Assembly (NCBI RefSeq): GCF_000208745.1
Contig: NC_030854.1
Span: 34,020,290 to 34,084,289 of the forward strand
Direction of reading: 5' to 3'
From: Theobroma cacao
Lineage: Eukaryota > Streptophyta > Magnoliopsida > Malvales > Malvaceae
DNA: 64,000 nt
The stretch's first letter is position 1, and the number at the start of each line of letters is the position of its first letter. The notes below the pieces were generated by a model that saw only the letters and a program-made list of their open reading frames with translations, was not told the DNA's origin and made no database searches. Positions 32,336 through 43,666 of this stretch are shown here, piece after piece. The position numbers and the translations under genes were made by a program.

Positions 32336-32395
32336 ATGGTTGAGCCGTCCAAGGTGTTATTAAACACCAGCAAAGATCTGGTTTCGAACGTGTTC
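32336..32395 (+). repeat. Weak tRNA-like (A box/B box) sequence, possible SINE head
   Basis: tggttgagccg (32337-32347) resembles a polymerase III A box, and ggtttcgaacg (32380-32390) resembles a B box carrying an extra T. The spacing is about 43 bp. No poly-A tail or second copy was found in the window, so this is weaker than the SINEs at 7045 and 54281. Confidence 0.25.
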
Positions 32396-34688
32396 TGCAA
32401 TTGTGGAGCTCATGCTGGCGAGCAGGGCTGATCGAAATGACGAAAATTTGAACCCTGGTTCATGAATTGCGGATGAATTTTATGGTGGTGTCAGAGGGAT
32501 AGAGTCTTCATCATATGATGGTTTAAGTGTGGCAGCAAATGGCACCTTGAGGACATGGGAGACACTTAGATCTGGCGTTCAGAAGCTGCTATTGGGTATC
32601 CAGCAAAGGTTTGTAAATATTGTTCTGTCCAAAGCTCTTGTAGACCATAAGTTGGCAAGATTCTCATCTCGCATGGTTACAGGTTTTCATGTAAATCTTC
32701 ATTTGCTTCTTTATTATTATTATTTGCATTAACAAATTTTGTGAAATTATCACTATGAGTCGGACATAAATACATTAATATCAACATGAAATCAATTGTA
32801 TGTGTATCTGTTCGTTTTGATTATTGATATTTCATTTCCGGGTTCCTTTGCCCTTTTTTCAGCCACCATACATCAATGCAATGCATGTCCACTTGCATGT
32901 AAATATTGAGAATACTAGGGTGCCTGATCCCCTTATAAAGCTTCGAATTTCAGCAGTTTTGGGCACTTGCAGTCGCTCTTTCATTGTTTTTATAGCTTAA
33001 ATGACTCTTATCTTTCGTTCTTTTGTTCTTATTTCATAGCAACATGGATTCAGGTCAGTTGATGGATGGGTTGGGTAGGCGGGGTGGGGTTTGCGAGCTC
33101 CGCGTACATGTTGATAATAGCCTCGACGTGGAGCATTGAAGTAATGTGCAATTTCTGAGCTATTTCTTTCTGTCTTTTACGAGCAACAGATCAAATTCTT
33201 CTTTCATCCACTGAACACATTAATTATTATGTTTCACATATATATGGTTTTTTGGAACTTACATGAACTATATTCCCATCAAATTCATTGTACAACCATT
33301 GAAAACTACTTAGGCTTGAGGCTTGAGCATACATTCATGCTTCTGGGTAATTCTAGTTGTTTCCTTAAATTCATTGTACAACCATTGATTAGGAAAAAGG
33401 TGGAAATCACAAGTGGGCTTCACGTATGAGGGAGAGGAGAACGAGTTGTTGACAGATATAACTATGGGTATCTTAAAGGAAAAGAAGAAAAAAAAAGTAC
33501 CATACTGATGTAAGAAAAAGATTACGAGTACTATTTTTTGAACTGCTATTTTTATGAAGTCGAAGTTTTAAGTTAGGAGTCGTAAAGATATCTTTCTTTA
33601 ACGTTGACAGGTTTAGGGTAGGATAAGGGGGTAAGTCGTCTCTTTATTTATGACGGGTTTTTTGAATTGGTTTTAAAATTTTGGGTGTTTGATGCCATGA
33701 ATACAATGATTCAAGGATTGAAATTTTTATGGGTAACCTTTTGGGGTTGATAGGTAAAAGGTGCTAGCTAATGCTATGTCTAGGTTTTGAGAAATTGGTT
33801 ATGATGCCAATATGTTATCATGCAGTGCTAAGCTCGGTCATTTTACCCAAGCCAGATTTCTTATTTCAATAAAAGTCTTTTGCTAGACAGGTTGAAAACT
33901 TGGTATGACGTTTTGACATCGAAAGAATAAAAACATGCTTTTCAAAAAAACAAAGAGAAAGTTTATAGTGATTGGAGGATTGGGATATATTCTTTAGAGA
34001 ATTTCAAACTAAGAAAAACTTATGATTAATTATTGTTTACTGGTTTGGAATCACTTATGACATTAGTTTTTTAATTAATAGATTAAAATATCTATTAATC
34101 ACATTTTAAAGAGAGTAACCTTCACTATATTATTTTCTAAAATAAGAAAGAGAAAGTGATAACTATAGGGATAGAGATAGGAAAAATGAAAATGTGAAGC
34201 GGGACCTCATTGTTGTGTTAAGATGGGAAGGTAAGGGCCACCTATAAGCTGTTCTCTTTCCTTATTCTATTATAGACATAAAGGGGAGACCATATTGCTT
34301 GGTGCAGAGAGCCATAGTGCTTAGATGACAAAATGTCCATTCGTGCCTTGGAATGGAGTCCTCTTTTTGAGGCACAGTCATGGGAAATATTGCCAACAAA
34401 TCGCTTTCGAGTAGCCAACAATTGGAACAATTTGTAGTCCAATTTATTTACGTTATTAAAATCAAGTTCCGTTTTTAGGTGCTTCAGCCACTTGCTGATT
34501 CATACCGTAGCATACATAGATCCATTTGTATGACAAATAAAAAACTATATTTTTTTGATTTATTTAATCTTTAATTTTATTTTCATATTTTAAATTTTTA
34601 TTTAATTTAGTCCCTATATCATATATTTTTCTTTAATTTAATTTTTTTGACATGATATTGTCACATTAGTGTCGTGACGTGCGGGTCC
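32396..34688. other. Unrecognised region between the hAT remnant and the assembly gap
   Basis: Mixed composition. The parts 32500-32690 and 32860-33120 are clearly more GC-rich and look exon-like: an open stretch ends at a possible donor (…gttacag|gttttcat…), and a later stretch follows a polypyrimidine-AG (…tttttcag|ccaccata…). The conceptual peptides (for example WETLRSGVQKLLLGIQQRF) match nothing I recognise. From about 34540 the sequence is T-rich repeat-like up to the gap. The frame at 34242-34442 (-) has no family features. Confidence 0.35.
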
Positions 34689-34788
34689 NNNNNNNNNNNN
34701 NNNNNNNNNNNNNNNNNNNNNNNNNNNNNNNNNNNNNNNNNNNNNNNNNNNNNNNNNNNNNNNNNNNNNNNNNNNNNNNNNNNNNNNN
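34689..34788. other. Assembly gap of exactly 100 N
   Basis: One hundred consecutive undetermined bases, the conventional length for a gap of unknown size. The true distance between the flanks is unknown, and the right edge lies inside a truncated LTR. Confidence 0.99.
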
Positions 34789-34875
34789 GTAAATTTTTCG
34801 GGACTCTCCTAGCATGCAATCATGCTATCATCACATGTATGTCATGAATAGTATTTTATAAGGTCGGGCTTTACA
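34789..34875 (-). mobile_element. Truncated inverted LTR fragment (same family as the solo LTRs at 56-62 kb)
   Basis: Read on the - strand this begins TGTAAAGCCCGACCTTATAA at 34875 and runs through ACATACATGTGATG and GCTAGGAGAGTCCCGAAAAA into the gap. It matches the first ~87 bp of the LTR starting at 57988 on + almost base for base. It therefore marks the 5' end of an LTR in reverse orientation, the rest lost in the gap. It abuts and has truncated the LTR that begins at 34876. Confidence 0.85.
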
Positions 34876-35640
34876 TGTTACTTCGCGCAGAATAACTAGA
34901 ACAACTGAAATGTTACTTAACATAAAATAACTAAAATAAGTAAAGCACTACTCCATATGGAATAACTAATACAAGTAGAGCAGCTACTTCGCATAGAATA
35001 ACCACTTCACTTGGATGACAGTAAGTAACTCGGAATAAGTGGCAAGGTACATGGGTTATTTTCATTTTGGGATGTTCCGGAGAGTTTGACTTGGTGGCTT
35101 GATATGGAGGTAGTTAAGAGGTCTTCCTCTTAACCTTTTCCTGAAGTACAAATGTTTCACCCTCTTACCTTGATCTCGTATACCTGTTCTCATACACTTT
35201 TTTCTCTTGTACTTGTTCACGTACAGTTTCTTCTTTTGTACCTTTTCACGTATACCTCTTGTCTATTACCTTTTACTGGAGAACAAGTCTTATTACATCC
35301 AATTATAATAATGGTTACTCACATTAATGTTTTTCATAATAATGTCATTCATTAGGTGCATTAAAGCCTATTCTTGAGTAACCACCACTTTTAGCACTAT
35401 ATATAGAGCCTCACAATTCATTTAAAGGGGTTCTTCCCTCCCTAAAAAGGTTAACACATTCTCCTCTAGAGCTTCTCTCTCTAATTCTCTTCTACTCCTT
35501 AATTATCTTCTTATTGTCTTCCATCTGCCACGACACTCAGTACTTTAAGAATTGCTTTAATCTTCCTCTCTGCCTCCTCCGACACATCCTCTTACTTGTT
35601 TGCAACTCTTCCTCTCCCTATCACAAGAACCCCATTTGCA
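34876..35640 (+). repeat. 5' LTR of the PMD-carrying retrotransposon (truncated)
   Basis: Direct repeat of 41529-42296: shared blocks include gcagaataa, aataaccacttcacttggatgacagt, ttttcattttgggatgtt, tggaggtagttaa and the promoter-like agcactatatatagagcctc. It lacks the first ~45 bp present in the other copy because another LTR cuts in at 34875. It ends …cccatttgCA at 35640. What follows (tttcgataactccactgggg) resembles the primer-binding region seen after LTRs of plant Gypsy elements, which supports this boundary. Confidence 0.85.
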
Positions 35641-36290
35641 TTTCGATAACTCCACTGGGGAGGAGTGATTGCATTAAGTAAAAAACTTACTGGAAAAACT
35701 TTGCGTTCTTGGAAGAGATAGGTAGTTCCTCTGGTAACCAAGATGCACCTATTCCCACTTACATCCAAGAGCTGATGAAAATGATTAAGGCTTCTTGAGA
35801 GAGAATGCAAATGTTGGAAGACAACGCTAGGCAGATGTTGGAGACCATATCTCAACTTGCATTCCCCATTCCCACCATTTTTCAAGCTCAACTCATACAC
35901 CTTAATGGTAATGAGAATGCATCAAATGGATCCATTCCCTTAATTGTAAACACAAATGCGAATTGAGGAAATGGAGAAAGTGCAACTGATGTGGTCGGTG
36001 TTGGAAATCCCAACTTGATCAACTTCTATATGGTAGTTACGCTAGCACTACCTCTACTGCAATAATCCTACCAACCATTACTCAAGGCTTTGTGACAATG
36101 GAAAAGCTCCAAATGTTATTAAATCATATCCTAAGGGCTACACTAGCCTTAAATTCAAGCAATTCAATGGTAAGATTAGTGAGGCATGAGAACATGCTTT
36201 GGAGTTTGTGGAAACACTCGGACTAGCGGGATTGGATGATGAGACAAAGGGAAGCTACTAGCTTCAATAAAAGGAATATTCTAACATTGA
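35641..36290 (+). pseudogene. Degenerate gag remnant of a Gypsy-type element
   Basis: Conceptual translation with interrupting stops gives IGSSSGNQDAPIPTYIQELM near 35715-35775, then a coiled-coil-like stretch with RMQMLEDNARQMLET. Further on come YPKGYTSLKFKQFNGK and EHALEFVETLGLAGLDDE (about 36125-36240), the layout of Ty3/Gypsy gag N-termini (the motif FKQFNGK…EH…FVETLG). Several in-frame stops and the abrupt loss of homology after 36260 show it is dead and truncated. No protease, reverse transcriptase or integrase follows before the 3' LTR. Confidence 0.65.
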
Positions 36291-36494
36291 ATGCAATTTA
36301 AAGAGGAAGTAAAGAAAGAAAAGATCCTTTTTAGAAGGAAATATTCCACAAGAAAATACAAGTAGAAGAGTTATTGATTGAGAACAACAGGGTCAAAAAC
36401 AACCTGCTTCCTACTCATGTATGATATTTCTATCACTTTGACTCTTCATTGCTTTTATGAATTGCAATTTGACATTACAAAAAAAATTCATATT

Positions 36495-36830
36495 CAGCTA
36501 CTAACTTTATCGCTTATATTTTGACTGTAATTATATTATAATATTGGTCGCAAGCTTTATCGCTCATTCTTTGACTATAATTCACCATTTTTACTTCAGA
36601 CGCAAGCTTTACCACTCATATGTTGGCTATAATGATATTTTTCTATTAGTCACAAGCTTTATCGCTTATTCTTTGACCATAATTTATTATTCATATTTCA
36701 ACCGCTAGCTTTATCGCTCATAATTTGGCTGTAATGATGTTATGTTATTGGCCGCAAGTATTATCGCTCATTTCCTGGCCCTAGCTTATTACTTACAAAT
36801 TGGCTGTAGCTTTTATGCTTACTTACTTTA
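36495..36830 (+). repeat. Minisatellite of about 51-bp units inside the retrotransposon
   Basis: About six diverged tandem units. Each has a core near caagctttatcgctcat followed by tttggctgtaatgat and a TATTGGTCG-like end. Unit starts lie near 36497, 36550, 36602, 36652, 36704 and 36754. It sits between the gag remnant and the antisense PMD gene. Confidence 0.75.
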
Positions 36831-37068
36831 AGGGTTGAATTAATCTCCTTCATATCAGGTTAGAGTTAATCTCCTTGATGTAAAGTTGAGAGTTTCTTTT
36901 TGGCCATATACAATAATGCGAAATAAGAATAAGTACGCAACATGTGTATGATATTATTATTATTGCAAAAAGAAAATAAAGATATGATATATCATTAGCA
37001 AAGTACTAGCTCAAACGAGCTTTCAAAAAAGTAAAAGAAAAGCAGAAGGGAAGCAAAAACCTAGTCAA

Positions 37069-40066
37069 CTACATATTCCATAGAGAAGAGTTACTATTCT
37101 TAATATTGGTATAGATATCTAATTGTTCTTGCAGTTCAGCTTCACGCTTTCTCAATGAAGCTATCTTTGTTGCAATGTCTTCCAACTCTTTTTCCAATGA
37201 AGACTTATTGAGAAAAGCTTTGGCTTTAGATCTACAATCATTGAGGCATTTAAGTTTGAATCCAACGTTACAAGCATCATCGAAATCTCGTAACATTTGT
37301 TGCAATTCCTCTGGTGAAGTACTCATTAATAGAGCATGGGAAATGGCTAGAACTCTACACAACACTTCCATCATTAAACAAATGGCATCCTTGTTCTTCA
37401 AAAAAGAGGTACTCTAAAATTTTCCTTTTATACTAAAAATTTGCTCCAAGTATTCCACGTATTCTGAAGATATTTGAAAACCATGGAAGTTGACTTTCCT
37501 ACATGCTACTTGAGTACCAAAAACACTATTGGCATTTTTGTATGCTAGTATTGGGGAAGAAGAAGCACGAGAATTAATCGGAGTAACTCTAGCATCATCA
37601 ATAACAGCTCCAACATCATGAACAGTCTCAATATTAGGAATTGCTTCGACATTATCAATGACAACATCAGGAATAACTCCAACATCAACTCTAACATCAA
37701 GTACAACCTCAACAGCAGGAATAACCTCAGTGTTGGGAACAACCTCAATATTAGGAATAGCCTCAGCTTGAATAACCTGGGCAGTAAGAATGATCTTAAT
37801 TTTTAAAAAAAAAACTGGATCAACATCCATTGGAATAACATAGTAATATATTTATACCTGGTTCATGGTGGAGCTCTGAACATGAGAAGGGAATAGAACA
37901 TCCAAATTAATGAAATCATCAAAAGAGGCTAGCTCACCATCAACTTCAGCTTCATCGACATCAATAGACTCATCATCAAATTCATCACTATGTTCAGAGT
38001 CACATGATTCTTCCTCAGTCTCAGCTTCAAAAGTTTTTTCCTCTTTGACCGAGTTAAGTTCTACTTTCGCAGTTGTTTCTTTCTATAAAAAAAATATAAT
38101 GAGGAAATGAATTTAAGAAAAAAAAAGAAGTAGAAGAAAAAGTAAAGGATGAACTTACTTTTCGATACACATATTTTGTTTGATAAGTAAGAGTGTGAAG
38201 AGCATCATTTTCTTCTTCACTTACATTTTTTTTCTTTTTAAGAGAAATTAAGCGTAAGGATACATTGAAGTTACTTATAGGAGGAGTGTAGAGACAAGCT
38301 TTGGGATTAGTCAAAGGTACAATAAAAGATCTCCATTCTTCAACACACTCCCTCCAATAAGCAAACCATCCAGAAGTGTGGATACCAACTCTATCAAAAG
38401 CTAGGATAGTACAACTCTTAAGTTTATCTAAATGGAGTTGAAGTCCTACCATGAGAAATGAAGAAATGCAAGAAGAAAAACTGATAGTTGAAGAAGAGTC
38501 AGGTGGAGTTGGTTAGTCAAACCCAAATTCTGCCACACTATAAGGAGAATATACCTCGACAAAAAAGCAAAATTTCTATCTCCACCTAAACTGGAACTCG
38601 CAATCATAGATGGTAATTGGGAACTGTGAACCCATACACAAAAGTTAATACCTTGTGAACTCATTCTTCCATACTGTAGAGGGTGGCAATCATAATAAAT
38701 TTCAGGATCATCGAATCCATTTATGGGCTGCACATAAGGTTTAGGATTGAATTCTTTTGTCACATCCATCACTTCAAGGACAATACCTATTGAGAGTCGA
38801 TCATGCCATGCCCAAGCTCTATAGTTGTTCTTGGATAAAGGGTTTTTCACAAAAAAAGATGCAAAAAGATATATATTGGCACGGGAGCGTAAGTACTAAA
38901 CCTTTCCCATAGGCACATCTGAATGAAAAAGCATCCACATAAGTTAAAACTTTGTAACGCCCAGCTTACTCTACAGTTTTGAGTTAGTACAAGTCTAATC
39001 TCTTATATAAAGATCCTAAATACAAGGGAGCAAGAGGAAAACATATTCCTTTAACAATTTTTATTGCTAAAGGAACAACTGCTGAAGAAATATCATCATC
39101 TGAACACCCTGAGAGTATGTGTCGTGCCAACCAAAAGATTACTAAAGCCACTAGCTCATGCTTATGGTCTGGATACTCAAGAGAACCAATTTCAATTCCC
39201 TTAGCATTGAACTTCTTATAAAAAACCCCTATCCAATTGGAGAATCGTGCAACCTTTGAAGTTTTACTCAGACTTTTAAGTAGATCAAAGAAAAAGTCTC
39301 GAATACATACCTCTTTTTCAAAAAGCTTAATAGAGTGAAAATCATGCTTTCCTATACAAGGAAGTTCCAAGAGAACACATACATTTTCCAGAGTGAAGGT
39401 AAATTCCCCCCATGCTGTAATCATAGTATGAGAAAAAGTGCTCCACCTTGCAAGAATAGCGTGCCATACATTCATCCTCTTTTCTCTACAAATATTACGC
39501 TTGGAAGTGATACGTGTAGTATCAAGTATCCTAGCAGAAGAGAGAAGTTTAACATAAGTAGGATTCTTTAACACCTTATTTACCCACTCATTCCAACCAT
39601 GAACAAATTAAGAATTAGACCCTAGCTTGGTAGTAGAAAGGAGAAACTTACCACGCTTAAACTTGAACTTTAGAATAGATAGTCTTGGAATACCATTTCT
39701 TTTATGAGGAGGTACTTCTGAGTATAGATGATTGCAATCATATCCAACAGGCTCAAAGGGATGTTCATCAACTTGTCTGGCACAAACCTCTTCCCAAAAA
39801 CGATCTTCTCTTTTTTCTCTAATAATTTTATCTTCTCAATTTTCAGGGACAGGAGGAACTTCACTACTCTTTCCTACTCTAATTTTCTTGGGAGCAACTA
39901 ATTCGGAATCATTATTCTTCCTTTTATGTGCAGTGATTTTTTTCCTTGTTACAGCCTTTTTAGGGTCACCATAATTGATCTTCTGAGGGACACGCGTCCT
40001 AGGTATAGAGGATGATGGAAAAAAAAGCCTACAAATAGGATCATGAAAAAAGAGATAAGTATTCAT
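37069..40066 (-). pseudogene. Antisense plant mobile domain (PMD) protein gene in the LTR element, decayed
   Basis: PMD proteins (aminotransferase-like plant mobile domain; relatives of MAIN/MAIL1) are often carried by plant transposons. In - strand order: a basic Lys-rich N-terminal segment (40066-39839), a linker (FWEEVCARQVDEHPF…), then the PMD core 39574-38984 with WGEFTFTLENVCVLLELPCI, VIFWLARHILSGC, VVPLAIKIVKG and PLAPLYLGSLYKRLDLY. After two stops comes RYKVLTYVDAFF and the hallmark MCLWERF (about 38900). Then, after a frame change, VKNPLSKNNYRAWAWHDR (38850-38446) and GWFAYWRECVEEW (38452-38054). An acidic Val/Ile-rich repeat region (37830-37414) and a coiled-coil tail (37401-37069) end it. 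In-frame stops at 39836-39838, about 39609 and 38979-38981, plus frame changes, mark it as broken unless some lie in introns. Its orientation opposes the gag remnant and LTRs. Confidence 0.78.
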
Positions 40067-40127
40067 ACTTAATAAATTTTATTATTTATATATTTGTTAA
40101 TAAAAAATATATATATAATAACTAATA

Positions 40128-40164
<37 letters not shown>

Positions 40165-41483
40165 ACTAAATATTATATATATACACAATATTTTAAAAAT
40201 ATATAATAATTACAAAACAACTTGCGGCTCTTGTCGTTAGCTTTACTCAAAAAAGCTAGCGGCACATGTCGTGAACTTCACTTAAAAGTGCCGTGAGTTT
40301 CAATTGAAATTGCTTGTGGCACAAAGCCGCCAACTCTAAAACAAAGTAGCACTGCAGTTGTGAGTTTCATGGTAAGGAAAAGTATCAATTAAATAAAAAA
40401 AATAGCACAAGTTTCTATGGTGAGTAAACAAAAGAATAGACTCACTTAAATGCTCTATGAAACTAGGCCAGTTTTGTTTACTTATCTTTTTCAACGTTAG
40501 TTTGACTAGCTAAGTCTCCTTCATCTTTTTGTCTGCTCACGTATTAGAAAAGAAAATTTCCCATCAAAGGCTAGGTCTCTTTTATTTTTCTTTTCTCTTA
40601 TGTATTAGAAGGCTCCCATCCAAAGGACACTTACAAATATATATAAAATATTTTTAGACACTACTTTTGAGTTAGAATATTCGTGAAATAAAAAAAAAGT
40701 CTTAAACTGTTAAACTCAATTAAAATTTATTTGAAATAATCCAATTTCATACGAATTTTAATTATATCTAATAAGAGAACAATATTCCCAATTTCGTTTG
40801 TTTAATAATTATATCTTGAACATATATATATATACAAAAAAAAGACCTCATCTTATGCATGAAACTTTTCCTTTTCTCATGTTCCAATTAAAAAAAATTT
40901 CATGCAAAGGGCAACAAGTAAGAGAAATTCAACTGATTGAAAAAAAAGAGAAAATTAAAAAAATTACAAGAAGAAGAAAAACTTACCTGCTTGAAAAGAT
41001 TCACAAAAGAATCGACTTTGCTCTGAAATTTGTTTTGCTTTACTTTGAATATGAATGAAGAAAATTGTTCATAGTAACTTGATATTTATAGGTCACATAG
41101 AATCAAGTTTTTTTATGAAAAAGATTAACTTTCCTTTTACTAGTTGTATCTCGAAAATCTTATTTTATATGAAAAAAATATTATTGCATAATCAATCAAA
41201 TATTATAAAAGATATTGACATTACAAAAAAAATTGACATTACACCTTACACAAGGCAGTAACGTGTTACTAACTGAAGCATTATTGGCTAAGGTGTTACT
41301 GTTTAAGGTGGTACTGCCCAAGGTGTTACTACTTCAAGTGATACAGTATGATATGTTATAGTACAAAATAAAACTTTTACATTTTAAATTAATACATAAG
41401 AATTATTTTTAATAATGAATTCTTATGCAGTGGGCAAAATGTAAATACTTGATTTTGGTTAATACCTATTCTCTAAAAAATTA
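40067..41483. other. Non-coding 3' part of the PMD retrotransposon
   Basis: Lies between the antisense PMD start and the 3' LTR, so it should include the promoter of the antisense gene. It holds an (ATA)n run (about 40129-40160) and a patch of short repeated motifs with Gcttgcggc/gctagcggcac/gccgtgag-like words (40215-40380). A second patch has about five aaggtgttact-like units (41255-41345). The rest is AT-rich. No second gene was seen. Confidence 0.5.
40129..40160. repeat. (ATA)n microsatellite
   Basis: About ten AAT/ATA trinucleotide units in a row. Confidence 0.85.
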
Positions 41484-42296
41484 TGTTACAGCATAATATT
41501 GTACAAAGAACAACTAGAACAAGTGAAATGCTCCTTCACGCAGAATAATTAGAAAAAGTGAAGTGCTACTTAACATAGAATAAGTAGAATAAGTAGAGCA
41601 CTACTCCATATAGAATAACTAATACAAGTAGAACAACTACTTCGTAAAGAATAACCACTTCACTTGGATGACAGTGAAAGTAACTCGGAATAAATGACAG
41701 GGTTCATGGGTTACTTTCATTTTGGGATGTTACAGAGAGTTTAGTTTGGTGGCTCATATATGGAGGTAGTTAAAAGGTTTTCCTCTTAACTTTTTCTTGA
41801 AGTACAAGTATATCACCCTCATACCTTGATCTTGTATACTTGTTCTCATGCACCTTTTTCTCTTGTACTTGTTCATGTATAGCTTTTTCTTTTGTATCTT
41901 TTCATGTATACCTCTTTTCTAATACTTTCTACTTGATAACAAGTCTTATTACATCCAATTACAATAATGGTTACTCACATTAATGTTTTTCATAATAATG
42001 TCATTTATTAGGCGCATTAAAGCCTATTATTGAGTAACCGTCACTTTTAGCACTATATATAGAGCCTCACAATTCATTTAGAGGGGCTCTTCCTTCCCTA
42101 AAAAGGCTAACACATTCTCCTCCAGAGCTTCTCTATTTAATTCTCTTCTACTCTTTAATTCTCTTTTTATTGTCTTCCACCTGCCACGACACTCAGTACT
42201 TCAAGAACTGCTCCAATTTTCCTCTTTGTCGCCTCTGACACACTCTCTTACTTGTTTGCAACTCTTTCTCTCCCTATCACAAGAACCCCCTTTACA
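41484..42296 (+). repeat. 3' LTR of the PMD-carrying retrotransposon
   Basis: 813 bp, direct repeat of 34876-35640. It starts TGTTACAGCATAAT and ends …ccctttACA, consistent with TGT…ACA termini. It carries a TATA-like tagcactatatatagagcc (42048-42066) matching that of the 5' LTR. The 45 bp at its start have no counterpart in the 5' LTR, which is truncated there. The two copies differ by many substitutions and small indels, so the insertion is old. The exact start is less certain than the end, because no clear polypurine tract precedes it. Confidence 0.8.
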
Positions 42297-43666
42297 ATCA
42301 ACTAACAAAAATAAAAGATAACAACCAATTGATAAAGCCTAAAGCCTAGGAATAACAAACAATAATAATGCATAACAAATATTTGAAAAGATAAGCCCTC
42401 AAGCTAGACACCGCTTGTATGAGTCTTACATTTCTTGCATTTCTCATAGTCATAGGCCATAATAGTAAGCAAATTTAATTTTAAAATATAGTATATTTGG
42501 AAATAATGAAAATAGTACTTGTTAACAGTTTTTACTTGATAATAATAATCACCTAAAATGGGGCAAAGAGTTGCTTTTTGCGAGTGGATTTCTTAGGTGC
42601 GGAGTTTAAGATGAATTTTCACCGAAGCGTCAGGATAAGTCCGAATTCTATATTCCAATACCCATTAACTCAAATAATCATTGTTAAAATACAATAAATA
42701 AAAAATACATGATGTAAATATAATTATTATAAAAGATGAAATTATTATTTTAGTGATTCGAAGATAGAATTTTACTAAAAAGAAGCAAAGAGTTTCCTTT
42801 TTCGAGTGGATTTCTGAGGTGCAGAATTCGAGATGGATTTTCACCGAAGCGTCGGGATAAATCCGAACTCTATACTCCGATGCCTATTAACCCAAATAAT
42901 CATTGCAAAAATAATATACATTAGAACAAATAATAAATATATGAATAAGGTAATAAATCACCTTAAATTATTAAACATATTATCACATGAATAACGAACC
43001 AACCAAATTAATAAACGCGTTCATGTAGATATAATCATTTTATTTTGTCATAGCATGCCACGTTTATCTTGTTAATGAGGCGAAAGTCCCGATGATGGGA
43101 TTTCCTCGAAGAACTCGTGGAGACAAGTTCTTCCGAAGATATCCCTAGGTGAGGAAAACTTCAAGACTTCACTAAAGAGTTGGGATGGTCTATAAATGAT
43201 TTTCCAATAAACAATTGTCCACCCCATTGTTTAAAATTGGACAAATCATAACATCATCTTACAGTCACATCATGTGCATCCATGAAACCGAATAAAAGAC
43301 TTAATCAACTATCATAATAAAGAATTAATTAATAAGTAAGGATTAAGAAAATATAGGAATAAAATCAAGGATAGGCTACAATAGGATAACTTAAGATTAA
43401 ATGGTACAGTTCATGGAACGGGGCACTACGGAGGTACTAACCCTTCTCCGTACGTAACCGCACTCCCGAACCCATATTTAAAAAACGTGGACCAGTTCTC
43501 ATTCTTTTGACGGACCTAAAATTAATTTAGGACTTCATCAATTAGAATCGAGTTAATAGGTGGCCAATCACACCTAAATAAAAAAAAAAGATTGGTGGCG
43601 ACTCCTAGGTATTTTATTTTCGCCAACGTCTAGCGATCGGGTTCCCAGACCCAGCATGTTACGACA
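42297..43666 (+). mobile_element. Fragment of a second Gypsy-like LTR element
   Basis: Contains a direct duplication of about 123 bp (42561-42683 and 42783-42905; core cgagtggatttct and ttttcaccgaagcgtc). Next come gatgggatttcctcgaaga (43095-43113) and a segment with ggtggccaatcacacctaaat and ttggtggcgactcc (43560-43605), which reads like the LTR end and primer-binding leader of plant Gypsy elements. The last part (about 43390-43666) matches 45420-45720 in inverted orientation. No coding sequence was recognised. Confidence 0.55.
42561..42905 (+). repeat. Internal direct duplication, about 123 bp x 2, offset 222 bp
   Basis: Units 42561-42683 and 42783-42905 share gcaaagagtt, cgagtggatttct, gaggtgc-like, gattttcaccgaagcgtc and aaataatcattg. 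They are separated by about 100 bp of AT-rich DNA. Part of the Gypsy-like fragment. Confidence 0.75.

Noticed and set aside
32336..32395. Functional tRNA gene
   Set aside because: Box-like motifs only. No acceptor stem or anticodon loop can be folded.
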